Position numbers and translations under genes: made by a program. Source: an uncultured Collinsella sp. (GTDB lineage: Bacteria > Actinomycetota > Coriobacteriia > Coriobacteriales > Coriobacteriaceae). Taken from it: a stretch of 6,938 bases of DNA. The stretch's first letter is position 1, and the number at the start of each line of letters is the position of its first letter. This document shows positions 1 to 5,841 of the stretch, one piece after another. Below the pieces are notes generated by a model, which saw only the letters and a program-made list of their open reading frames with translations, made no database searches and had not been told where the DNA came from. Location: NCBI GenBank assembly GCA_900556705.1, contig USPT01000049.1, positions 1 through 6,938 on the forward strand, written 5' to 3'.

Positions 1-463
1 CCTTGGTCACGATAGCCTGATCGTCCATGTAGTAGGAATCGGAGAAAGTGACTTCTTTCTCGCGCTCGGGCGTGTCGGTGATAGCCGCGATGGAGACGTC
101 ATATTTGGCGCCCGAAGCGACGCCCGGAACCAGCGTGTCAAAGTCATTGTTGACATACTCGACATCCAGGCCCAGCTTGTCGCCGATAGCCTTGATGAGT
201 TCAAGGTCAAAGCCCTGATAATCGCCGTTGTCATCCTTGTACTCAAACGGAGCGTACTCGGCAGAGGTGCCGACGGTCAGCGTACCGTCCTTGACGAGCG
301 CGTACTCCTTGGAGCCGTCGACCTTCTCGACCTTAGCGTCGTCAGAGCTGCTGGAACCGGCATCAGAACCAGAGGTGGCGTTGGACGAGCCGCAGCCCGT
401 CAGAGCGAGGGCGAGCGCCATAGCACCCGTGGCGGCAAATGCGCCAAGCTTCTTCAGCTTCAT
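1..463 (-). CDS. Family-3 ABC transporter substrate-binding lipoprotein (partial, N-terminal part)
   Basis: Solute-binding component of an ABC importer, probably for a polar amino acid, tethered outside the membrane by a lipid anchor. The first 154 residues are present; the rest lies beyond the left edge. Residues 1-23 form a lipoprotein signal peptide (MKLKKL, then a hydrophobic Ala/Leu stretch) ending in the lipobox LTGC, with Cys24 as the lipidated residue. A Ser/Asp/Lys-rich linker follows to about residue 55. The mature fold starts with LTVGTSAEYAPFEY (62-75) and GFDLELIKAIGDKLGL from residue 84, both typical of SBP_bac_3 proteins, and continues with the family-typical YDVSIAAITDTPERE. 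The ATG start is fixed by GGAAGGAG seven bases upstream. Its own promoter can be proposed (see 521-549). The permease and ATPase genes are not in the window, so the ligand cannot be assigned from context. Confidence 0.93.
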   Translation of the reverse strand, partial: MKLKKLGAFAATGAMALALALTGCGSSNATSGSDAGSSSSDDAKVEKVDGSKEYALVKDGTLTVGTSAEYAPFEYKDDNGDYQGFDLELIKAIGDKLGLDVEYVNNDFDTLVPGVASGAKYDVSIAAITDTPEREKEVTFSDSYYMDDQAIVTK

Positions 464-520
464 AATCAGTCTCCTTCCGGTGACCTCGTTTGATTCAGAG
501 GTCTGCAAAAACTGTTGGCT

Positions 521-549
521 ATTATGCACCCGGAATTACGAATCTGCAA
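521..549 (-). promoter_or_regulatory. Probable sigma-70-type promoter of the substrate-binding protein gene
   Basis: On the minus strand, TTGCAG (544-549) and CATAAT (521-526) are separated by exactly 17 bases and lie about 58 bases upstream of the lipoprotein start codon. Both hexamers are close to the sigma-70 consensus. The placement fits independent transcription of the transporter gene rather than read-through from nfo. Assigned by eye. Confidence 0.5.
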
Positions 550-610
550 TGAGAAAACTGATTGAAACAAACCCATAACGTGAATGGAATACTCTACTTT
601 GTGACAGTCA

Positions 611-1477
611 TTACTGCTGCAATGACCTTAATAGTCTAATTTCAGTTGCATAACCTGCAAGTTCGTTCGGAGTCTCCAAAATAAACGGCAGCGAACGCAA
701 GTGGCCATTCGATACAATATTCTGCATAACCTGCATACCGCCACCAAATTCCTCGCTGCCAAGGTATCCCTTGCCGATGCACTCGTGACGATCTTTATGG
801 GCGCCACAAGGGTTCTTCGAATCGTTGATGTGTACGGCATGCAAGCGATCGATACCCACCACGCGGTCGAACTCGTCGAGTACGCCGTCCAGATCATGGA
901 TGATGTCGTAGCCGGCATCGCTCACATGGCAGGTGTCCAAACAAACGCCCAGCTTATCGGACAGCTCTGGGCACTTGGCGGCAACGCCCTCGATAATGCA
1001 CGCCAGTTCTTCAAAGCTACGGCCCACCTCGGTGCCCTTGCCTGCCATGGTCTCAAGCAATACCGTCGTCTGCTGTCCCTCAAACATCACCTGGCACAGC
1101 GTGTCGACAATCATCTGAATGCCGACGTCTGCCCCCTGTCCCACATGCGCACCGGGATGAAAATTGTAGTAGTTGCCGGGCAGCGCTTCCATGCGCTGTA
1201 GATCCTCGGCCATGGCCTCCAGGGCAAACTCGCGCGCCCGCTCCTTAGCGGAGCAGGGGTTATAGGTATACGGGGCATGAGCCACGAGCGGGCCAAAGTC
1301 GTTTTGCTCCATAAGCTCGCGCAGGGCCGCCACGTCATCCATGTCAAGGTCTTTTGCCTTGCCACCGCGCGGGTTGCGCGTAAAGAACGCAAAGGTATTG
1401 GCGCCAATGGACAACGCCGTCTCCCCCATCGCCCGATAGCCCTTCGTCGTCGAAAGATGGCACCCGATCGTCAGCAT
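611..1477 (-). CDS. nfo: Endonuclease IV (AP endonuclease), complete
   Basis: Deoxyribonuclease IV, which cuts the DNA backbone 5' of abasic sites in base-excision repair and can remove blocked 3' ends; cytoplasmic, with three zinc ions. The 288 residues match the usual length of about 280 for a single TIM-barrel domain. All nine metal ligands of the family can be matched: His67 in VAHAPY, His107 in NFHPGAH, Glu142 in LLETMAG, Asp181 and His184 in CLDTCH, His216 in AVHINDSK, Asp229 and His231 in HKDRHE, and Glu268 in ILETP. I chose the ATG at 1475-1477 because GGGGGAG lies six bases upstream. A TTG two codons earlier is in frame, but the ribosome binding site would then abut the start. A hairpin element (1494-1576) sits immediately upstream, between this gene and the oxidoreductase. 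A small inverted repeat (607-612/621-626) spans the stop but lacks a T-run, so no clear terminator is seen. Confidence 0.97.
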   Translation of the reverse strand: MLTIGCHLSTTKGYRAMGETALSIGANTFAFFTRNPRGGKAKDLDMDDVAALRELMEQNDFGPLVAHAPYTYNPCSAKERAREFALEAMAEDLQRMEALPGNYYNFHPGAHVGQGADVGIQMIVDTLCQVMFEGQQTTVLLETMAGKGTEVGRSFEELACIIEGVAAKCPELSDKLGVCLDTCHVSDAGYDIIHDLDGVLDEFDRVVGIDRLHAVHINDSKNPCGAHKDRHECIGKGYLGSEEFGGGMQVMQNIVSNGHLRSLPFILETPNELAGYATEIRLLRSLQQ

Positions 1478-1493
1478 CTCCAACTCCCCCTCA

Positions 1494-1576
1494 TCAGTTG
1501 CGGTGAAATACGGTCTATTGGTGCCTTATTTTGGCGCAAACAGACCGTATTCCACCGCAAGTTATAAAAGGGGCAT
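1494..1576 (-). repeat. Intergenic hairpin element, copy 1
   Basis: First of two related 83-bp elements (the other is 2675-2757). Arms 1498-1519 and 1539-1560 form a stem of about 22 bp with a 19-base loop. Read as minus-strand RNA, the only imperfections are G-U wobbles; read as plus-strand RNA, the same positions are A-C mismatches. The element is therefore probably used in the direction of the surrounding genes. The outer stem (TTGCGGTG arm) and a flank reading CCCTTTTATAACTTGCGG on the minus strand are shared with copy 2, while the inner four base pairs differ by changes on both sides. No T-run follows, so it is not a standard intrinsic terminator. It ends four bases before the GAGGGGGAG purine run that holds the nfo ribosome binding site. 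Confidence 0.85.
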
Positions 1577-1643
1577 CAGAGATGTGGGCCGCCAGGCACC
1601 ACGGGCGCCGGCGTCATGATCCCCTACGCGTCAGCGCCAAGTC

Positions 1644-2663
1644 CTAGAGGGCTAGACGGATTGCATCGATGATGTGCGCGCAGCGCTGCGTGGCGGCTAG
1701 GGACATGATGGGGCTTTCGAGTTTCCCCGCCTGAATGAGCTGCGTCGCATGCTGGATTTCGCCGTAGAAATCATCGACCTCAAACGGGGCATTTATTTCG
1801 AGCGTTCGCCCGTCGGAGTACTTCACATGGGCGAGCTCGGGGCGATGGAGACGCTCGATTTCCAACGAACCCCGCTCACAGGCAATCGTTAAGCGGCTTT
1901 CATATGTTGCTTTGCCGTCGCACACCATATGAATGGGTATACCGCCGACGCTCATATGGATCTCGTCGGCCCAATCGACGCGACCGCCCGATACGTCACG
2001 CCAGCGAACTTCACGGGACGAAACCTCGCACGCGCCCGCGAGCAAATCCTCAAACCAACCGACCGCATAGCAGCCCATGTCATATAGACAGCCGCCCTGC
2101 AACGGATCAAGCAGATAGCCCGAAGGAGACTCGCCGTAATCGAGCTTTTGCACGCTTTCAATCGAGACAATACGGCCAAGCTCACCCGACGCAAGCAAGT
2201 CCTTCACGCGAGTGCGCATCGGGCAAAACCGATTCTTCATCGCCTCCATAAACAGCACGCCGCGCTCGCGAGAGATGGAGGCAATCGAGAGAGCCTCTTC
2301 CTCACTCAAAACGGCCGGCTTTTCGCACAGCACGGCCTTTCCGGCGCGCAGCGCGCGACAGGCCCAACGCGTATGCATGCCATGCGGAAGAGCCAAGTAG
2401 ATTGCGTCGACATCGGGGTCGGCAATCAGCGCGCCATAAGCCGCGTCGCCGTTATTGTCGACCGAGGCATGGCCATGCGCAGCATCGATCGAAAACGCTC
2501 GGCAAAATTCCTCGACATGTGCAGGAGTGCGGCCGGCCGCAGCCACAAGCCGTGCCCCGTCCACCTCCTTGAGCGACGATGCAAATCGATGCGAAATGTG
2601 CCCGGCGCCTAAAACGCCCCAACGAACCTCACGCAAATCATCACATGAATCTCGATGACCCAC
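1644..2663 (-). CDS. Gfo/Idh/MocA-family NAD(P)-dependent oxidoreductase
   Basis: Predicted NAD(P)-dependent dehydrogenase of the glucose-fructose oxidoreductase/inositol dehydrogenase family; the substrate is probably a sugar, polyol or diol, not determinable here. At 339 residues it has the usual size. The Rossmann domain begins with WGVLGAGHIS (15-24, dinucleotide loop). LCEKPAVLS holds the conserved EKP at 114-116, and FMEAMKNRF (138-146) resembles the dihydrodiol dehydrogenase subgroup. GGCLYDMGCY (190-199) supplies the conserved Asp195 and Tyr199 of the C-terminal sheet domain. No ATG is in frame. I chose GTG at 2661-2663 because AAGGGGG lies five bases upstream. A longer frame begins with TTG at 2741, but its first 26 codons lie in or against the hairpin element and match no family sequence. 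It follows the aldo/keto reductase and precedes nfo in the same direction, so co-transcription is possible. Confidence 0.92.
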   Translation of the reverse strand: MGHRDSCDDLREVRWGVLGAGHISHRFASSLKEVDGARLVAAAGRTPAHVEEFCRAFSIDAAHGHASVDNNGDAAYGALIADPDVDAIYLALPHGMHTRWACRALRAGKAVLCEKPAVLSEEEALSIASISRERGVLFMEAMKNRFCPMRTRVKDLLASGELGRIVSIESVQKLDYGESPSGYLLDPLQGGCLYDMGCYAVGWFEDLLAGACEVSSREVRWRDVSGGRVDWADEIHMSVGGIPIHMVCDGKATYESRLTIACERGSLEIERLHRPELAHVKYSDGRTLEINAPFEVDDFYGEIQHATQLIQAGKLESPIMSLAATQRCAHIIDAIRLAL

Positions 2664-2674
2664 GACAGCCCCCT

Positions 2675-2757
2675 TCAGTTGCGGTGAAATAGTTCCTGTT
2701 TGGCCCCTATTCTGCCGCAAACAGGAACTATTCCACCGCAAGTTATAAAAGGGTCAT
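2675..2757 (-). repeat. Intergenic hairpin element, copy 2
   Basis: Second copy of the 83-bp element, aligning to 1494-1576 without gaps and with about 16 differences by hand count. Arms 2679-2702 and 2718-2741 pair over about 24 bp with one G-U wobble in minus-strand RNA and a 15-base loop. Inner bases 2692-2695 pair with 2725-2728; the equivalent pairs in copy 1 are four different base pairs. The right end overlaps the TGA stop of the aldo/keto reductase (2754-2756), and the left end touches the AAGGGGG ribosome binding site of the Gfo/Idh/MocA gene. It fills the whole gap between the two genes. Confidence 0.87.
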
Positions 2758-3944
2758 GAGGAGCGCGTTTTGCCGAAGGCCTTAAGCACCGCCGTCACGG
2801 GACCAGGCTGGCAACGTCGGCGCACATCGTCGAGACGCTCGGGAATATCGATGTGCTGCGGGCAGTGCCGCGCGCATTTGCCGCATTTGACGCAATTGCT
2901 CACCAACTTGGGCTCGCTTGTGCGCACCGCGCTCGCCGTAAAGTATTGAGACAGCCCCGTAAACCAGCTGTGCGCATAGCTTGCGTTGTAGGCGGCAAAA
3001 CATCCAGGGATATTGATGCCTTTAGGGCACGGCATGCAATAGCCGCATCCCGTGCAGGGCACACGGTTCGATTTCTCAAACTCCATCAACACGCGCGCAA
3101 TCGTGTCGAGCTGGTTGGCCGTCATCGAATTCGGCAACGCGAGGTCTGCCAGTGACGAATTCTCGTCCACCTGCGCGGTATCGGTCATACCCGAAAGCAA
3201 CATGGTCACCTGGGGATGATTCCACACCCACGAGAGCCCCCAAGCGGCAGGCGTATGCAAATGTCGATCGCATGCACCATCGAGAACAGCGCGCGCCCGC
3301 GGAGGCAATTTGCCTGCCAAGCGTCCGCCCAAAAGCGGCTCCATCACAAACACCGCGAGACCTCGCTCGGCGGCGGCCATGAGCCCCGCCGTTCCCGCCT
3401 GATATCGTTCTCCAGCGTAGTTGTACTGGATCTGGCAAAAGTCCCACTCATACGCATCGAGCATCGTAAGGAAGTCCGCCGCGCTGCCGTGGTACGAAAA
3501 GCCTATCTGACGAATACGCCCTGCAGCCTTTTGCTGCGCGATCCAGTCCTCGATGCCCAACGCCACCACACGTTCCCACTGGGCGGGCGAGGTAATGTTG
3601 TGCATAAGGTAATAGTCGATATGGTCAGTCCGTAGGCGGCGCAGTTGCTCGTCGAAGAACCGGTCGAAATCCTCCGCGCATTTGCACGAAGCATGCGGCA
3701 GCTTGGTTGCGAGCAAAACCTGGTCGCGCAAGCCCAGGCGCTCAAGCGACGCACCCACGCACGCCTCGTTGCCGGGATAGAGATAGGCCGTGTCCAGGTA
3801 GTTAATCCCCTGCTCCACCGCACGGGAAATGATGGCATCGGCTGTCTTCGCATCCGGACGTCCCGGCGCACCGGGAAACCTCATGCAGCCCAGACCCAGA
3901 GCGGATATTCGGTTACCACTTTTAGGGTCAACGCGGTATTGCAC
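2754..3944 (-). CDS. Aldo/keto reductase with C-terminal double [4Fe-4S] ferredoxin domain
   Basis: Predicted oxidoreductase combining an NAD(P)H-binding aldo/keto reductase barrel with an iron-sulfur tail (COG1453-type architecture). The natural substrate and electron partner are unknown. It has 396 residues. The barrel spans about 1-290, with the catalytic tetrad readable as Asp51 and Tyr56 (YLDTAYLYPGNE), Lys81 (ATKLP) and His115 (YYLMHN). The tail holds two cysteine clusters: C297, C300, C303 and C306 (CTGCGYCMPCP), then C351, C354, C357 and C361 (CVKCGKCARHCP), enough for two [4Fe-4S] centres and electron relay. The start is GTG at 3942-3944, with a run of AGGGGAGGGG just upstream. The stop codon lies inside hairpin copy 2. 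A terminator-like hairpin about 137 bases upstream (4081-4106) could act as an attenuator or be a relic. Confidence 0.95.
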   Translation of the reverse strand: MQYRVDPKSGNRISALGLGCMRFPGAPGRPDAKTADAIISRAVEQGINYLDTAYLYPGNEACVGASLERLGLRDQVLLATKLPHASCKCAEDFDRFFDEQLRRLRTDHIDYYLMHNITSPAQWERVVALGIEDWIAQQKAAGRIRQIGFSYHGSAADFLTMLDAYEWDFCQIQYNYAGERYQAGTAGLMAAAERGLAVFVMEPLLGGRLAGKLPPRARAVLDGACDRHLHTPAAWGLSWVWNHPQVTMLLSGMTDTAQVDENSSLADLALPNSMTANQLDTIARVLMEFEKSNRVPCTGCGYCMPCPKGINIPGCFAAYNASYAHSWFTGLSQYFTASAVRTSEPKLVSNCVKCGKCARHCPQHIDIPERLDDVRRRCQPGPVTAVLKAFGKTRSS

Positions 3945-4080
3945 GGCCCCTCCCCTCCCATCGAAGCCCTGACAAGGCGAAACAAACCCGTCACGTCATC
4001 GAAACACATCGGAATCGCAATTGAGAACGTATCGTAACGCAGCAGAAATCGAGCCGTCACGGCACCGCTTTAACATCAGC

Positions 4081-4106
4081 AAAAAGCCCGATGAAAGGAG
4101 CCGGGC
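4081..4106 (-). terminator. Terminator-like hairpin upstream of the aldo/keto reductase
   Basis: On the minus strand GCCCG pairs with CGGGC across an 11-base loop and is followed directly by TTTTT, the form of a short intrinsic terminator. No minus-strand gene is recognised between here and panE, so it has nothing obvious to terminate. It could lie in the leader of the aldo/keto reductase transcript. On the + strand the same hairpin loops out the AAGGAG of the cyclase remnant. Confidence 0.4.
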
Positions 4107-4301
4107 ATCACCACGTGCGAGGACGCCTACCCCTACCCCGGCGAGCAATACATCCTCTCGGTCGACCGCCATCAAATCGAAGTCATGGACCATCTGGACG
4201 AGCTTCCCGCCACAGGCGCCGTCATCTTCTGCACCTTCCCCAAGGTCCGCGATGGCGTCGGATACCCCGCCCGCGTCTTTGCGGTCTGCCTCGCGGCATA
4301 A
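4107..4301 (+). pseudogene. Truncated cyclase / kynurenine formamidase-family remnant (C-terminal part only)
   Basis: An open frame runs from just after TGA (4092-4094) to TAA (4299-4301), giving at most 68 codons. The translation contains YPYPGEQYILSVDRHQ, then DHLDELPATGAVIFCTFPKV, then GVGYPARVFAV. From memory this resembles the C-terminal end of metal-dependent cyclase-family hydrolases (PF04199), which usually finish with a 'GAxIFxxPxKxxxGxGxPARVxAV' pattern. The N-terminal metal-binding HxGTHxDxPxH region of the family is absent, so any such enzyme would be dead. AAGGAG lies six bases before codon ATC (4107-4109) followed by ACC ACG TGC, which looks like a start site with ATG replaced by ATC. 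The only in-frame ATG is at 4185. It could instead be a small expressed protein with a non-canonical start, but a decayed or truncated gene is more likely. Confidence 0.5.
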
Positions 4302-4379
4302 GCGCACAGCGCAATAGTTTCTTTTTCATAACAGCCGCCCCGCGCACCCACCAATCACCCTGGCAGCATACAATCCATC

Positions 4380-4405
4380 AGGCGCCCCTTACGCGGGCGC
4401 CTTTT
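4380..4405 (+). terminator. GC-rich hairpin with T-run just before panE
   Basis: AGGCGCCC (4380-4387) and GGGCGCCT (4395-4402) form an 8-bp stem with a seven-base loop, followed by TTT (4403-4405). This has the look of an intrinsic terminator, and could end + strand transcription from the cyclase remnant. It lies only 19 bases upstream of the panE ATG, leaving no room for a panE promoter after it. It may therefore be part of the panE leader, as an attenuator or 5' stabilising hairpin. Confidence 0.55.
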
Positions 4406-4424
4406 ACATGGGGAGATGATTCAC

Positions 4425-5339
4425 ATGCAGATCAACAAGGTCGCCTTTATCGGCAAGGGCGGCGTCGGCCTGCTCTACGGCAGCATGATTGCCAAGGCCC
4501 TCGGCAATGACGCCGTCGAATACGTTATGGATGACACCCGTTTTGAGCGTCACGCGAACGACGCGCTCACCGTCAACGGCAAGCCCTGCGATCTCACGTC
4601 CGTCCGCGCCAGCGAGGCGACGCCCGCCGATCTGGTCATCCTGACAGTCAAGACCACCGGTCTCGACCAAGCACTCAAGACTATGGAGCGCGTCGTGGGA
4701 CCCAACACGCTCATCGCCTCGCTGGGCAACGGCATTACGAGCGAGCAAAAGATTGCCGAATGCTTTGGCTGGGAGCATACCGTTCTTGGTATCTGCCAGG
4801 GCATGGACGCCGTGTTTCTCAACGGCGCGCTCACCTTTACCAATGCGGGCGAAATCCGCTTTGGCGCGGCGGCCGGCACGAACCCCGCAACCATCACCGC
4901 AATCGACGAGCTCTATACGCGCTGCGGCATCGCCCATACCGTCGAGGACGACATCGCCCACCGCATGTGGGCCAAACTCATGCTCAACGACGGCATCAAC
5001 CAGACCTGCATGGCCTACGGCGGGACCTACGGAAGCGCCACGGAGCCGGGCTCCGAGCAGCGTCGCTGCTTTGTTTCCGCCATGCGCGAAACGCTTGAGG
5101 TCGCCAACGCCGAGGGCGTTGAACTGACCGAGGCAGACCTGACGCAAATGGTGCACCTCATCGAGGGAATCGACCCCGCCGGTATGCCCTCGATGGCTCA
5201 AGACCGCATCGCAAGGCGCAAAACCGAGGTTGATGAGTTCGCGGGCACCATCTGCCGCCTCGCAGCCAAACACGATATCCAGGCACCGCAAAACGAGTGG
5301 CTCTATCGGCGCATCCGCGATATCGAGAAAAGCTGGTAG
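4425..5339 (+). CDS. panE: Ketopantoate reductase (2-dehydropantoate 2-reductase)
   Basis: ApbA/PanE-family enzyme that reduces ketopantoate to pantoate with NADPH, a step of pantothenate and coenzyme A synthesis; cytoplasmic. It has 304 residues, a normal length. The nucleotide-binding loop is GKGGVG (10-15). Asn102 (LGNGIT), Lys184 (WAKLMLNDG, the catalytic lysine position), Ser256, Asp260 and Glu268 (PSMAQDRIARRKTEVDE) match the active-site pattern, and the Ser/Asp/Glu spacing equals that of the E. coli enzyme. I chose ATG at 4425 because GGGGAG ends nine bases upstream; an in-frame ATG at 4416 directly abuts that site. No other pantothenate genes are nearby. Family members also reduce other 2-keto acids, so pantoate synthesis is likely but not certain. 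The upstream hairpin (4380-4405) may influence expression. Confidence 0.93.
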   Translation: MQINKVAFIGKGGVGLLYGSMIAKALGNDAVEYVMDDTRFERHANDALTVNGKPCDLTSVRASEATPADLVILTVKTTGLDQALKTMERVVGPNTLIASLGNGITSEQKIAECFGWEHTVLGICQGMDAVFLNGALTFTNAGEIRFGAAAGTNPATITAIDELYTRCGIAHTVEDDIAHRMWAKLMLNDGINQTCMAYGGTYGSATEPGSEQRRCFVSAMRETLEVANAEGVELTEADLTQMVHLIEGIDPAGMPSMAQDRIARRKTEVDEFAGTICRLAAKHDIQAPQNEWLYRRIRDIEKSW

Positions 5340-5376
5340 CGCCGACGCGCCGCATTCAACAGCCTTAACAGCAAAA

Positions 5377-5407
5377 CCGCCGCAAGGGAACCTTTCCCCT
5401 GCGGCGG
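5377..5407. terminator. Shared terminator between panE and the small membrane protein gene
   Basis: CCGCCGCA (5377-5384) pairs with TGCGGCGG (5400-5407), and GGGAA (5386-5390) with TTCCC (5394-5398). The result is a 13-bp stem with one A/C mismatch and a three-base loop. It lies 37 bases after the panE stop and 41 bases beyond the minus-strand stop at 5449. On the minus strand it is followed by TTTT, a good intrinsic terminator. On the + strand the tail is CCTTCATCTTC, weaker but usable. It fits the convergent gene arrangement. Confidence 0.75.
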
Positions 5408-5448
5408 CCTTCATCTTCGTCTATGACCGGCGGCCGATCTCACAACAG

Positions 5449-5655
5449 TTAGCGTTGCGACCCCGGCACCTCGTCCTCATCGTCGCGGCAAAGAACCACG
5501 CCTGCGCTTCCCAGCAGCGTGGCCGCGATCAGCGCGCCGACCACGATAGGAGCAGCCCCGCATGTCCCCTGCATGCCCGCGACGAGCGCGGCCGTGGGAC
5601 CAAGGCAGCCAAGCATCAACGCGACGGCGGCAACGGCAATATCTCGAGCATTCAC
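5449..5655 (-). CDS. Small hypothetical membrane protein with two hydrophobic helices
   Basis: A 68-residue protein of no family I recognise. Two hydrophobic stretches, about residues 6-27 and 36-57, are joined by a short turn containing GMQGTCG. The C-terminus is acidic and polar (CRDDEDEVPGSQR). This fits a small hairpin-like inner-membrane protein with a charged tail; the first stretch holds a Cys but no convincing lipobox. The start is GTG at 5653-5655 with GGAGGAA eight bases upstream, which is the main argument that it is real, together with the downstream terminator at 5377-5407. It lies 186 bases downstream of the secreted protein gene in the same direction, with a hairpin between them, so it may be separately transcribed. 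Function unknown. Confidence 0.6.
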   Translation of the reverse strand: MNARDIAVAAVALMLGCLGPTAALVAGMQGTCGAAPIVVGALIAATLLGSAGVVLCRDDEDEVPGSQR

Positions 5656-5771
5656 AAGACCACTTCCTCCAAGAGAAAGACCTTATTTCTCAAGAACCAG
5701 TGTGCCCCGCATCCATACGCCCAGCGTACCGCCACGGTAAGGGCTCTGTTAACTCAAACGCATACATAGAA

Positions 5772-5817
5772 CGGACGTCTTTACGTTGCCCTAAAGCTCG
5801 GTAAAGACGCCCGTCCG
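5772..5817 (-). terminator. Possible terminator after the secreted protein gene
   Basis: Inverted repeat: GTCTTTAC (5777-5784) with GTAAAGAC (5801-5808), extended by CGGAC/GTCCG (5772-5776/5813-5817) after a four-base bulge, with a 16-base loop. It lies 25 bases past the stop at 5842. On the minus strand it is followed by TTCTATGTATG, a poor T-run, so it may be a weak terminator, an mRNA end-stabilising stem or a regulatory site for the small gene that follows. Confidence 0.4.
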
Positions 5818-5841
5818 CCAAATATCCGTGATGCAGAAAAA

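Noticed and set aside
1485..1500. CTGATGAG next to hairpin copy 1, like a hammerhead ribozyme core
   Set aside because: The other hammerhead elements (GAAA strand and cleavage-site helix) are missing, and copy 2 reads CTGAAGGGG at the same place.
1577..1643. Weak GC-rich hairpin (GGCGCC CGT GGTGCC on the minus strand) after the Gfo/Idh/MocA gene
   Set aside because: Six base pairs with a G-U and a three-base loop and no T-run; not distinguishable from background in GC-rich DNA.
4302..4328. Small GCGC/GCGC stem followed by a T-rich stretch after the cyclase remnant
   Set aside because: Only four base pairs, and the T-rich stretch is displaced from the stem; too weak to call a terminator.
4404..5414. 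Long minus-strand open frame (336 codons) opposite panE
   Set aside because: It is the antisense shadow of a gene with clear PanE active-site residues, has no ribosome binding site I can see, and its translation shows no family motifs; long antisense frames are common in GC-rich DNA.
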